A DNA stretch of 19,937 bases from CAZJFC01 sp964545245 (GTDB lineage Bacteria > Pseudomonadota > Alphaproteobacteria > Rickettsiales > 21-14-0-20-44-7): the NCBI GenBank assembly GCA_964545245.1, contig CAZJFC010000033.1:1-19937 (forward strand). Reading direction: 5' to 3'. The notes under the pieces are model-generated. The model had not been told where the DNA came from, did not search any database, and saw only the letters and a program-made list of their open reading frames with translations. Positions 1 to 6,878 of this stretch are shown one piece after another. A program made the translations under genes and the position numbers. How positions within the stretch are numbered: position 1 is the first letter of the stretch; every line of letters begins with the position of its first letter.

Positions 1-34
1 TGTGACCTGCTCCCTGTCACCCGTCACCTAAAAC

Positions 35-1870
35 CTAACCCCCCGCTACCCGCAATTCCTCAAGCTCCAGCCATCTTGTTTCGGCTTTGGAAAGCTCCTC
101 TTTTGCTTTCGCGTAACGGTGTGAGGCAGCATCGAATTTTTCCGGGTCGGAACTATACAAATCAGGGTCGGAAAGCAATGCGCCAAGTTCGGAAACCTCA
201 TCTTCCAGCACGGCGATTTTCGCTGGAAGTTTTTCCAGCTCATATTTCACCTTATTGGAAATTTTTGGCTTTGGTTTTTCTGCTACCGCAACCGCAGCCA
301 CCTTCTTTTTCGGCACGGATTTCGCCTGCTCGGCCTCTTTCATCGCCAGATAATCCGAATATCCGCCGATGAAGCTTTCCACCTTGCCGTTGCCTTCAAA
401 GGCGAGGATTTCCGTCACCGTGCGGTCGAGGAAGTCGCGGTCATGGCTCACCACCACCAGCGTGCCGGGGTAATTGGCGATGAGTTCCTGCAATATGTCC
501 AGCGTATCCATATCAAGGTCATTGGTCGGCTCGTCGAGGATAAGCAAATTGCCGGGGCAGGAAAGGATTTTCGCCAGCATCAGCCGGTTCTGCTGCCCGC
601 CGGAAAGCGTACCTACCCTGTCTTTTGCGGCTTTCGGGTCGAATAAAAAATCTTTCAAATAACCGCATACGTGGCGCGGGCGGCGGTCTGCACCCACTCC
701 AAGGAATACATAATCGCCGCCGTCCGGGCAGAGGGTTTTCCATATCGTATCGGTCGGGTCGAGCGAGGAGCGGTTCTGGTCGAAATAAGAGATATCAAGC
801 GTTTTCGCGCGGCGGATAAGCCCCTCGTCAGGCTGCAATTCATCCACCAGCAGCTTGAGGAAAGTCGACTTCCCGGAGCCGTTGCGCCCCAGAACGCCGA
901 TCCTGTCGCCGCGCAGGATGGTCATGGTGAAATCCTTTAAAATCGTGGTTTTCTTCCCGTCGCGCTGGAAGGATTTATTCACGTTCTTGAACTCCACCAC
1001 GCGCTTGGAGGAAACCGTCACCGCCAGCGGGTCAACCTCAATTGAGGCGGTCGCCTTGTTATAAGCGGCTTTATCGGCGCGGATTTTCTCGCGCAGGCGG
1101 GCAAGCTGGTTGAGCCTCCTGATGTTGCGTTTGCGGCGGCCTGTAACACCGCCCTGTGTCCAGTCAATCTCGGCGTCGAGTTTTTTCTGCATGTTTTGCA
1201 GTTCCCGCGCTTCCTGTTCCAGCACCATTTCCGCCCAGTCGTCGAAGCCGTCATAACCTTTCGGGCAAACGCGGATGATGCCGCGGTCTATCCAGAACAC
1301 TTTTCGCGAAATGGCACGCAAAAACGCGCGGTCGTGGCTTATGCAGATGAGCGCACCCTTATAAGCCGCGAGATATTGCTCCAGCCATTCAATCGCGCTT
1401 AAATCCATATGGTTGGTGGGTTCGTCAAGCAGCAGGATATCCGGCTCGGTGATGAGCGTGCGGGCAAGCCCCGCGCGGCGTAGCTGGCCGCCGGAAAGCT
1501 GGCCCATCTTCGCATCCGGGTCAAGTTCCAGCGGGGCGATTATGATGTCGGCAAGGTGCTCTTTTTCGTGCAAATCATCACCTTTTTTAAGCCCGGTCAG
1601 CACGAACTCTTTAACCGTATGTTCCTTATTGAATTCAAAGGTTTGTGCCAGATACGCAAAGCTTGTGCCGGGGTAAACGAAGCGTTTTCCCGCGTCAAGT
1701 TCCAGATCCCCGGTAATCAGCCTCATCAGCGTGGTTTTGCCCACGCCGTTCTTGCCCACAAGGCATATCTTATCGCCCTCGTTGATATAGAGGTTGATGC
1801 CCTCGAAGAGCGGTTTTCCGCCAAAACTGAGGAAGGCTTCTTCAATGCCGATGAGTAAGCGGTTTGCCAT
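35..1870 (-). CDS. uup: ABC-F family ATPase, Uup type
   Basis: Cytosolic ABC-F protein of 611 residues with two ATPase cassettes and no membrane segments. Such proteins act on ribosomes or branched DNA intermediates rather than in transport. Cassette 1 has Walker A GKNGVGKT at about 39-46, signature LSGGQL at 125-130 and Walker B LLLDE ending at 150. Cassette 2 has GRNGSGKS at 328-335, LSGGQQ at 422-427 and LILDE ending at 447. Between them lies an Arg-rich linker (about 215-275) with the TQGGVTGRRKRN stretch typical of Uup. The last ~75 residues form the charged coiled-coil C-terminal domain that separates Uup from EttA and similar subfamilies. No clear Shine-Dalgarno precedes the ATG at 1870. 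It stands alone, facing away from lipA. The family call is firm; the Uup subtype rests on linker and tail. Confidence 0.93.
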   Translation of the reverse strand: MANRLLIGIEEAFLSFGGKPLFEGINLYINEGDKICLVGKNGVGKTTLMRLITGDLELDAGKRFVYPGTSFAYLAQTFEFNKEHTVKEFVLTGLKKGDDLHEKEHLADIIIAPLELDPDAKMGQLSGGQLRRAGLARTLITEPDILLLDEPTNHMDLSAIEWLEQYLAAYKGALICISHDRAFLRAISRKVFWIDRGIIRVCPKGYDGFDDWAEMVLEQEARELQNMQKKLDAEIDWTQGGVTGRRKRNIRRLNQLARLREKIRADKAAYNKATASIEVDPLAVTVSSKRVVEFKNVNKSFQRDGKKTTILKDFTMTILRGDRIGVLGRNGSGKSTFLKLLVDELQPDEGLIRRAKTLDISYFDQNRSSLDPTDTIWKTLCPDGGDYVFLGVGADRRPRHVCGYLKDFLFDPKAAKDRVGTLSGGQQNRLMLAKILSCPGNLLILDEPTNDLDMDTLDILQELIANYPGTLVVVSHDRDFLDRTVTEILAFEGNGKVESFIGGYSDYLAMKEAEQAKSVPKKKVAAVAVAEKPKPKISNKVKYELEKLPAKIAVLEDEVSELGALLSDPDLYSSDPEKFDAASHRYAKAKEELSKAETRWLELEELRVAGG

Positions 1871-1952
1871 AACTACCGGGCGTTATAAGGGGTTTATAGG
1901 CAATTTGCCTAGTAAATTATTTTGTTCATGAATAGCCAGCAACCAAGATTGG

Positions 1953-2093
1953 CACCTCACCCCAACCCTCTCCTGATAGGAGAGGGAACTTAAGTTCACC
2001 CCTCCTATCAGGAGGGAAATATTCTCTTCACCCCTCCTATCAGGAGGGAAATATTCTCTTCACCCCTCCTATCAGGAGGGGATGGGGGAGGTG
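1953..2093. repeat. MITE/REP-like palindromic repeat, family A, copy 1
   Basis: The element begins CACCTCACCCC and ends GGGGGAGGTG, giving imperfect terminal inverted repeats. The interior is a tandem array with a 32-bp period (units at 1995-2026 and 2027-2058, a partial unit from 2059). Each unit contains the inverted repeat CCCTCCT-ATC-AGGAGGG. Two more family members lie at 9844-9920 (opposite orientation) and 14709-14817. There is no ORF inside, so it is non-autonomous. Confidence 0.85.
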
Positions 2094-2136
2094 GCAAGCT
2101 ACAGACCACAGACTACCGGCTACCGACTTATAATCA

Positions 2137-2172
2137 TTGAAAATCTTGGGCACCGGCGCTATATTGCGCCAA
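2137..2172 (+). promoter_or_regulatory. lipA promoter with palindrome over the -10
   Basis: A -35-like TTGAAA at 2137-2142 is followed after 17 bp by TATATT at 2160-2165. The -10 box sits in the centre of a near-perfect palindrome, GGCGC-TATATT-GCGCC (2155-2170), so a repressor could bind there. Only 7 bases separate the -10 from the lipA ATG at 2173, so the transcript would start at or next to the start codon and be leaderless. This is inferred from sequence only. Confidence 0.55.
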
Positions 2173-3090
2173 ATGACCGAAGAACAAACCGCCACCAAAC
2201 GCACAAAACCGGACTGGATTCGCGTTAAAGCGCCCAATAGCCGCGAGTATATGAACACGCGCGAGCTTATCCGCGAGCACAAGCTCAACACGGTCTGCGA
2301 GGAGGCCGCCTGCCCCAATATCGGCGAATGCTGGAGCAAGAAACACGCAACGGTGATGATTTTAGGCTCCGTATGCACCCGCGCCTGCGCCTTCTGCAAC
2401 GTGAAAACAGGCCGCCCTGACCTGCTCGACCCGCATGAGCCGGAAAACCTCGCGGCGGCGGTGGGCAAGCTCGGCCTTTCGCATGTGGTGATAACCTCGG
2501 TTGACCGGGATGACCTCGAAGACGGCGGCGCGAGCCATTTCGCGCAGTGCATCAACAAGCTGCGCCTTTCCGCGCCCAACACCACAATTGAAATTCTGAC
2601 CCCGGATTTCCGCGCGAAACAAGGCGCTATCGAAACCGTCGCCCGCGCCCGCCCGGATGTTTATAACCACAACATTGAGACCGTCCCGCGGCTTTACCAG
2701 ACCATCCGCCCCGGCACGCGTTATTTCCACTCGCTCAGCCTGCTCCACCGCGTGAAGCAGATAGACCCTTCGATATTCACCAAATCCGGCATCATGGTAG
2801 GGCTTGGCGAAACCAAAGAGGAGGTTTTGCAAGTGATGGACGACCTCCGCGCGGCGGAAGTCGATTTCATGACCATCGGCCAATACCTGCAACCAACCCC
2901 GAAACATGCGCCCGTTGACCGCTACGTTGAGCCTGCGGAATTTGAATATTACAAACGCGTGGCTTACGCCAAAGGTTTCCTGATGGTGGCAAGCAGCCCC
3001 CTAACCCGCTCCAGCTACCACGCCGGAGAGGATTTCGAGCGCATGCGCGCCGAGCGCGAACGCAAACTCGCGGCGGAGAAGGCGGCATAG
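2173..3090 (+). CDS. lipA: Lipoyl synthase (radical SAM)
   Basis: LipA inserts two sulfurs into protein-bound octanoyl groups to make lipoate on the E2 and H proteins of the 2-oxoacid dehydrogenase and glycine cleavage systems. From the ATG at 2173 it is 305 residues, a normal length. It shows the auxiliary-cluster motif C-x4-C-x5-C (Cys42, 47, 53), the radical-SAM motif C-x3-C-x2-C (Cys68, 72, 75), and the C-terminal RSSYHAGE that supplies the serine ligand of the auxiliary cluster. An upstream TTG at 2137 would add 12 residues, but it is the -35 box of the likely promoter, so 2173 is preferred. The last codons, encoding AEKAA, recur as a 16-bp direct repeat beyond the next two genes. Confidence 0.96.
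   Translation: MTEEQTATKRTKPDWIRVKAPNSREYMNTRELIREHKLNTVCEEAACPNIGECWSKKHATVMILGSVCTRACAFCNVKTGRPDLLDPHEPENLAAAVGKLGLSHVVITSVDRDDLEDGGASHFAQCINKLRLSAPNTTIEILTPDFRAKQGAIETVARARPDVYNHNIETVPRLYQTIRPGTRYFHSLSLLHRVKQIDPSIFTKSGIMVGLGETKEEVLQVMDDLRAAEVDFMTIGQYLQPTPKHAPVDRYVEPAEFEYYKRVAYAKGFLMVASSPLTRSSYHAGEDFERMRAERERKLAAEKAA
3073..3088 (+). repeat. Direct repeat, left copy (lipA 3' end)
   Basis: GCGGAGAAGGCGGCAT lies in the last codons of lipA. A perfect second copy is at 3681-3696, on the far side of brnT-brnA, 608 bp away. Confidence 0.85.
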
Positions 3091-3111
3091 ACTTCAACAC
3101 GGAAATATGCT

Positions 3112-3402
3112 ATGATTAACAGCGAGTTTGAATGGGATGAAGACAAAAGCCAGAAAACATTTGAAAGCCGTGGTTTTGATTTCGATTATGTGAAAGAGAT
3201 ATTTGGCGGCTATGTCCTTGAAAAAACAGATGAAAGAAGGAATTACGGCGAAACAAGGATAGCGGCTATAGGCGAAATTGAAGGAATTGAATACTTTGTG
3301 ATTTACACGGATAGAAATGGAAGAAAACGGATAATTTCAGCAAGAAGGGCTAATGAAGATGAACGAAGAGAATACCAGAAAAGCAAGGCTCGGAAAAAGT
3401 AA
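3112..3402 (+). CDS. brnT: BrnT-family ribonuclease toxin
   Basis: Likely toxin of a type II toxin-antitoxin pair: a small RelE-fold ribonuclease that would cleave RNA when its antitoxin is lost. The 96-residue protein has the family's hallmarks in order: FEWDEDKSQ near the N-terminus, a central YGETR, a strand with YFVIYTDRNG, then RIISARRANEDERREY, where the Arg/Tyr-rich end matches the BrnT catalytic region. It starts 21 bp after lipA and its end overlaps the antitoxin frame from 3353. Toxin-before-antitoxin order is the usual one for brnTA. It could be cotranscribed with lipA, since no separate promoter is obvious in the 21-bp gap. Confidence 0.9.
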   Translation: MINSEFEWDEDKSQKTFESRGFDFDYVKEIFGGYVLEKTDERRNYGETRIAAIGEIEGIEYFVIYTDRNGRKRIISARRANEDERREYQKSKARKK

Positions 3403-3661
3403 AGGACGCATCAACAAAGAGAAAGTCCTCTCCATGACCGAAAAGGAAATCATGGCCGATGCCCAATCCGACCCTGACGCGCAGCCGACAGATGAAAAAT
3501 TCTGGGAAAATGCGGTTTGGGTTTATTACGGCGATTCAGGAAACAAGAAATTTTCCTTGGCAAAAGATATAGTAGAGTGGATGGAGAGCAATAACCTGGA
3601 GCCGCACAGCTATATCAACTCGCTCCTGCATAAACAAATGCAAAACCCGCCACGCGCATAA
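3353..3661 (+). CDS. brnA: BrnA-family antitoxin
   Basis: Partner antitoxin of BrnT; family members bind the toxin and repress the operon through a ribbon-helix-helix DNA-binding end. The frame encodes 102 residues and overlaps brnT by 50 bp in another frame. The conserved BrnA core is DAQPTDEKFWENA (near residues 40-52), then a strand and the C-terminal SLAKDIVEWMESNN...YINSLLHKQM, which matches the ribbon-helix-helix part. The start is uncertain: ATG at 3353 or 3359 has no good Shine-Dalgarno, while ATG at 3434 (MTEKEIMADA) follows GAGAAAG at a workable distance and would avoid overlapping brnT. The basic first 27 residues could therefore be untranslated. Confidence 0.82.
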   Translation: MKMNEENTRKARLGKSKGRINKEKVLSMTEKEIMADAQSDPDAQPTDEKFWENAVWVYYGDSGNKKFSLAKDIVEWMESNNLEPHSYINSLLHKQMQNPPRA

Positions 3662-3680
3662 TTCCGGTAACAGGCAACTA

Positions 3681-3696
3681 GCGGAGAAGGCGGCAT
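3681..3696 (+). repeat. Direct repeat, right copy (second lipA 3' end)
   Basis: Perfect 16-bp copy of 3073-3088. Read in the lipA frame, the surrounding bases encode QLAEKAA and then TGA, close to the true LipA tail KLAAEKAA and stop. It looks like a displaced second lipA end, 20 bp after the brnA stop. Confidence 0.75.
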
Positions 3697-3703
3697 GATA
3701 TTT

Positions 3704-3781
3704 CTGTCATCCCTGGCTTGCTTGTCCGCCGAAGCCTTGCGAAGGGGGAATCCGGATGCAAGCTCAAGACGGGCATGACAG
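3704..3781. repeat. Palindromic repeat, family C (degenerate)
   Basis: The element begins CTGTCAT and ends ATGACAG, with internal AAGCCTTGCGAAGG and GAATCCGGATGC words of the common GTCATtCC...GGaATGAC intergenic repeat class. It lies between brnA and the next gene. Related copies are at 4164-4260 and 8366-8396. Confidence 0.6.
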
Positions 3782-3805
3782 AAAGGGAGGAAACCAAAAC
3801 ACAAA

Positions 3806-4153
3806 ATGGCAAAAGCAAGAAAAGGCGTAATAGTCACCATCTCCAAATTCATCGTGTTCCAGCTTGGCTGGCTGGGGTTTGCCGGGTTTGTGGCCCTTTG
3901 CCTTGCGGTCGGGCAGAACGCGATGGGCGCGGATGCCAAATTTGTCTTTACTACCATCTCCTCCATTTGCGCGCTTAATATCATAATCCTGTTCTGCACC
4001 GCGGTTTACAACGCTTATCTCTACCTCAGGAAAGGCGAAACCGTGCATTCACCGATCACCTGCGCCGTCTTCATCGCGCTCAATATCGGCGCGATGTACC
4101 TGCTTGCCGCCTCTTATGAGCTGGTTTATTGCTGCGCGATCGAGCCTTCATGA
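3806..4153 (+). CDS. Small three-helix membrane protein, unknown function
   Basis: This 115-residue protein is not recognised. A basic N-terminus (MAKARKG) is followed by three hydrophobic segments at about 10-36, 46-74 and 84-110, with a short polar loop (YLRKGETVHSP) between the second and third; positive charges suggest a cytoplasmic N-terminus. It ends in a cysteine pair (YCCAIEPS). Purine-rich GGGAGG at 3785-3790 lies too far upstream (16 bases) to be an ideal ribosome site. It is flanked on both sides by family-C repeats, so context gives no hint of role. Coding is supported by a clean frame with plausible membrane topology, not by homology. Confidence 0.6.
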   Translation: MAKARKGVIVTISKFIVFQLGWLGFAGFVALCLAVGQNAMGADAKFVFTTISSICALNIIILFCTAVYNAYLYLRKGETVHSPITCAVFIALNIGAMYLLAASYELVYCCAIEPS

Positions 4154-4163
4154 TAAAACACCC

Positions 4164-4260
4164 CGTCATTCCAGCGAAGGCTGGAATCCAGAAACAAGGC
4201 GGCCACCGAAGGCTGGATCCCGGCCTGCGCCGGGATGACAAGAGAGATGCCGGGATGACG
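4164..4260. repeat. Palindromic repeat, family C, compound copy
   Basis: Starts CGTCATTCCAGCGAAGGC and carries internal inverted repeats (CCAGCGAAGGCTGG; CCCGGCCTGCGCCGGG), ending in two GCCGGGATGAC words. It is typical of an interspersed intergenic palindrome found in many proteobacteria. It contains no ORF of its own. Confidence 0.75.
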
Positions 4261-4354
4261 TGTCCTCCAAAAACACTTGAAACTTGCAACGTGGAACTTG
4301 AAACTACCTTCTCATGCAACCAGTAACCACGCAACCATTCAACCCGCTAACACC

Positions 4355-4717
4355 CTAAATAAGCTGCTCTACGTCAACCTTCAGCGCCGCGGCGATTTTT
4401 TTGATGAGCGTGAGGCTGGCTTCCTTGCGCTTTTTTTCGAGCATACTGATGTAATTGGCGCTGACCCCGGTTTTTTTTGCCAGTTGCGCCTGCGTCATCC
4501 CCCGGTATTCGCGGAAAATTGCGATGCGGCTTTCGCCACTGGCGCTGCGTTCGGCCAGTTCAAAGGGAAAGAATTCCTCCGCCCTTGCCACGGCAATGTC
4601 GTATGCGGCAACATCCACCATATCCTCGAATTTTTCCTTCAGGCTTTCATAATCATCGAGCGGGATTATCGCGTATTTCTTGCCGTCTATTATGGTTTTT
4701 GTTGTTTTATAAAACAT
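4355..4717 (-). CDS. XRE-type HTH antitoxin
   Basis: Probable antitoxin and transcriptional autorepressor paired with the RelE-type toxin just upstream. The 120 residues have an N-terminal part (about 1-55) that likely contacts toxin, and a Cro/C1-type helix-turn-helix at about 66-117: FREYRGMTQAQLAKKTGVSANYISMLEKKRK, then LTLIKKIAAALKVDVEQLI. A good Shine-Dalgarno (AGGA, 6 bases before ATG) overlaps the toxin stop codon, and only 8 bp separate the genes, so translation is probably coupled. Toxin-first order with an XRE antitoxin resembles HigBA-like loci. Its likely operator is the perfect inverted repeat at 4988-5012. Confidence 0.88.
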   Translation of the reverse strand: MFYKTTKTIIDGKKYAIIPLDDYESLKEKFEDMVDVAAYDIAVARAEEFFPFELAERSASGESRIAIFREYRGMTQAQLAKKTGVSANYISMLEKKRKEASLTLIKKIAAALKVDVEQLI

Positions 4718-4725
4718 GATCCATC

Positions 4726-4983
4726 CTATTGATATATTTGCCTTCTATGCCCTGCATCGAAAACATAAATTATGATTTTTTCCTTATCGACCTTATACAA
4801 CACCCGGTAATCGCCTATCCGCATCCTGTAACCGTCACGACCCTGCAATTTCTTGACATCCAGATGGCGTGCAAACGGGTCCTTGGCCAGTTCCTTTATC
4901 CTGAGAATGATTTTTTCCTTATATTTCTGCGGAATTTTGCTTAAACTGCGCTCTGCCTTCTTTTCGATAAGGATCTGGTACAT
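4726..4983 (-). CDS. RelE/ParE-family toxin
   Basis: An 85-residue RelE/ParE-superfamily toxin, probably a ribosome-dependent mRNA endonuclease. Visible family features are the N-terminal strand MYQILIEKKAERSLSKIPQ, helices YKEKIILRIKELAKDP, then LDVKKLQGRDGYRMRIGDYRVLYKVD and the final strand IIIYVFDAGHRRQIYQ with the conserved GDYR and HRR. A longer frame to 5196 exists but would cross the promoter and msrA, so ATG at 4983 is chosen. A sigma70-like promoter places transcription start almost on this ATG, with no room for a ribosome site, so translation is likely leaderless. Confidence 0.9.
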   Translation of the reverse strand: MYQILIEKKAERSLSKIPQKYKEKIILRIKELAKDPFARHLDVKKLQGRDGYRMRIGDYRVLYKVDKEKIIIYVFDAGHRRQIYQ

Positions 4984-4987
4984 AGTG

Positions 4988-5018
4988 TGACTATAACCCA
5001 AAGTTATAGTCAGGTCAA
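4988..5018 (-). promoter_or_regulatory. TA operon promoter and operator
   Basis: Read on the minus strand, TTGACC (5018-5013) is followed after exactly 17 bp by TATAGT (4995-4990). Overlapping it is a perfect inverted repeat with 10-bp arms TGACTATAAC (4988-4997) and GTTATAGTCA (5003-5012) around the spacer CCAAA. This geometry fits autorepression by the XRE antitoxin. The -10 ends 6 bases before the toxin ATG. The site is 20 bp from the divergent msrA start, so it could affect that gene as well. Confidence 0.8.
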
Positions 5019-5032
5019 TAAAAATATAACTT

Positions 5033-5590
5033 ATGAAACGCATATTCCTTTTATTCGCCGCCCTGCTATCATCCCCCGCTATGGCAGAAACCAAACTCAT
5101 GACGATCGCGGGCGGGTGCTTCTGGTGCATGGAGCCGGTGTTTGAAAGCACGGAAGGCGTGAAGAACGTCACCGCCGGATATGCGGGGGGAACCACCGCA
5201 AACCCCAGCTACGAAGATATGGGCGATCATGTCGAGGCCGCGCAGGTTGAATTTGACCCGGCGGCAGTTTCGTTCGATGAACTGCTAAAAACCTACTGGT
5301 TCAACATCGACCCGTTCGACGCGGGCGGCCAGTTTTATGACCGCGGCGCGCATTACCAGACCGCGGTTTTTTACCATGATGAAGAACAGAAAAAACTCGC
5401 CGAGGAATCAAAAGCCGCGATAGAACAGGAAAAATCCAAAAAAGTTGCCACGAAAATCCTGCCTTTCACCAATTTTTACCCCGCCGAGGATTACCATCAG
5501 GATTTTTATAAAAAGAACCCGGAGCGCTACAACTCTTACAAGAGCGGCAGCGGGCGCGAATACAAGCTGAAAAAACTGTGGCAGGAATAA
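5033..5590 (+). CDS. msrA: Exported peptide-methionine (S)-S-oxide reductase
   Basis: Reduces the S-epimer of methionine sulfoxide in proteins. The first 18 residues form a signal peptide (basic MKR, hydrophobic core, AMA cleavage site), so it probably works in the periplasm. The catalytic motif GGCFWC follows at once, with nucleophile Cys29; Cys32 is the only other cysteine, so resolution must use it or an external reductant. GYAGG, the HVEAAQVEFDP strand and the later HYQTAVFY and AEDYHQDFY motifs are all MsrA signatures. At 185 residues it is of normal length. No clear Shine-Dalgarno precedes the ATG. No msrB lies beside it. It diverges from the toxin-antitoxin operon with 49 bp between starts. 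Confidence 0.95.
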   Translation: MKRIFLLFAALLSSPAMAETKLMTIAGGCFWCMEPVFESTEGVKNVTAGYAGGTTANPSYEDMGDHVEAAQVEFDPAAVSFDELLKTYWFNIDPFDAGGQFYDRGAHYQTAVFYHDEEQKKLAEESKAAIEQEKSKKVATKILPFTNFYPAEDYHQDFYKKNPERYNSYKSGSGREYKLKKLWQE

Positions 5591-5706
5591 TCCAATTTAC
5601 AATAAATAAGCATATTCAATGGTTTACTCCTTGGCACAAGGGTAATTTTAATCATTTCTTGGTAAATTTATGATAGGATCCGTTGAGTAATCATAAGACT
5701 AAGGAA

Positions 5707-6330
5707 ATGAAAAGGAGCATTACATTTTTATCGGCGTTTCTACTGGTTATCCTGCTGGCGGCTCCCTTTGCCGCCTCTGCAAACAGATACGAAAAACGCG
5801 TTAACAAAAAGATTGAACAAGCCAATTATTGCGATTTCGGCCATGAGTGCACAACGGTGAATTTCGGCTGCCCGTTCAGTTGCGCCAGCCTCATCAACGC
5901 CAATGAGGAAGACGAAATCCATGACCTGATTTATGAACTCATCGACGAAGGGAAAATCCGCGAATGCGAGCGCAAATGCAACCCGGCAACCGATATGTAT
6001 TCCCGCAATGTCGTATGCAAAATGCAGAAATGCACCATCCCCGACAGCGAAATGATGGTTGACCTTGTCCCCTGCATACCACTGAGGCAGGTTCTTTCGG
6101 AAGAAGTGGAAAGCAATAATTTCTGCAACAAGGACAGCGACTGCTCGAAAAAAAATAACCTGATAAGATGCCCTTTCTCGTGCGACACCTCAATTTCATC
6201 CTATCTGGGTTACAATGACAGCCTTAAAAGCGTGATAACCGGATATTACGAAAAATGCGGCGAATGCCCGGAATCCTGTGAGCAGGAGGGCAAGGCGAAA
6301 TGCGTCGAAAATAAATGCACGCTGCAATAA
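5707..6330 (+). CDS. Secreted cysteine-rich protein with two homologous halves
   Basis: Function unknown. From ATG 5707 it has 207 residues and a clear signal peptide (MKRS, hydrophobic core, AASA). A TTG at 5683 would add eight polar residues and has an AGGA 4-5 bases ahead, so either start is possible. The mature protein is an internal duplication. Half 1 has Cys at 42, 48, 55, 59, 87, 91, 104 and 109; half 2 at 140, 146, 155, 159, 187, 191, 199 and 204, with the same CPFSC motif and end spacing (C-x4-C). Two more cysteines (123, 184) are unpaired in this scheme. Eight cysteines per domain suggests four disulfides in an exported, stable fold. I do not recognise the family. Confidence 0.75.
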   Translation: MKRSITFLSAFLLVILLAAPFAASANRYEKRVNKKIEQANYCDFGHECTTVNFGCPFSCASLINANEEDEIHDLIYELIDEGKIRECERKCNPATDMYSRNVVCKMQKCTIPDSEMMVDLVPCIPLRQVLSEEVESNNFCNKDSDCSKKNNLIRCPFSCDTSISSYLGYNDSLKSVITGYYEKCGECPESCEQEGKAKCVENKCTLQ

Positions 6331-6357
6331 CCACCCACCGGCGCAAACCTGCGAAAA

Positions 6358-6771
6358 CTAGTTTTTCCTGAAGAACAGCGCTTCATAATTCCCGGTTCCG
6401 GGCGCGTTCGGGATCACCGCGTTCATCAGCACAGGGTAATTCTCCATATCGAATTTCCATAAGTAGCACTGCCTGTTCCCGCGCATGTAATCAATGCATA
6501 GAAGCGGTATCCTGTCAGGCGTGGCATCGGTAATTTCCGCCCGCCCGATTATCTTCCTGCCGCCCATTATGCGCTCTGCCCGGTAATTCCTGCCCTCACC
6601 GCTGAGGCTGAACGCGCCGACATGGGTTTTTTCCGAAATAAATTCCTTGACCACAACCACATATTCACCGGCCAGCGCCGCCATAAGGCTTTCTTTTTCC
6701 TGCTGCTTCATCGCGGCGTGCGCGGGCATTGAAGCGGCAAACAGGGCAACGGCAAGAAGTTTCCTTTTCAT
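6358..6771 (-). CDS. Exported protein of unknown function
   Basis: Starting at ATG 6771 (MKRKLL), this is a 137-residue protein with a clean signal peptide ending at PAHA. An ATG at 6783 would add four residues before the basic region and is less likely. The mature part is a mix of polar strands with one cysteine pair (LLCIDYMRGNRQCYLW), which could form a disulfide. The family is not recognised. It converges with the cysteine-rich secreted protein, with 27 bp between stops, and diverges from ratA. Coding is supported by the signal peptide and steady frame. Confidence 0.65.
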   Translation of the reverse strand: MKRKLLAVALFAASMPAHAAMKQQEKESLMAALAGEYVVVVKEFISEKTHVGAFSLSGEGRNYRAERIMGGRKIIGRAEITDATPDRIPLLCIDYMRGNRQCYLWKFDMENYPVLMNAVIPNAPGTGNYEALFFRKN

Positions 6772-6878
6772 AGGCTCCATCATGGATCGGGGTTTAGTTT
6801 ATATCCGGCTCCCCCGCTGTCAATTATCATGATTGATGTATTGCAAAAACTGGGCTAAAAAACTGCTGGTTTTTACCT

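Larger units (their letters stand above)
1871..2172. other. Intergenic region uup-lipA: repeat element and lipA promoter
   Basis: No gene is visible in these 302 bases between the divergent uup and lipA genes. They hold the family-A palindromic repeat at 1953-2093, a short pyrimidine-rich degenerate stretch around 2096-2127, and the lipA promoter at 2137-2165. Open frames crossing it on the minus strand are shadows of lipA. Confidence 0.7.

Noticed and set aside
24..44. A real telomere or linear chromosome end
   Set aside because: The TTAGG-like tract is short, irregular and also occurs at internal sites, so it is not an end structure.
1995..2080. A CRISPR-like array of 32-bp repeats
   Set aside because: The units are directly adjacent with no spacers, the repeat is a simple hairpin, and no cas gene is in view. 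It is the interior of a MITE/REP-like element.
2137..2172. A longer LipA beginning at the TTG at 2137
   Set aside because: That TTG is the -35 hexamer of a 17-bp spaced promoter, and the added residues are not family-like.
2040..2585. A 181-residue minus-strand frame over lipA, and a second of equal length at 2362-2907
   Set aside because: Both are antisense to a clear lipA, with arginine/alanine-rich composition and no family features; they are shadows of GC-rich codons.
4984..5196. An N-terminal extension of the RelE-type toxin
   Set aside because: It would run through the promoter/operator and the start of msrA. The RelE fold begins exactly at the ATG at 4983.
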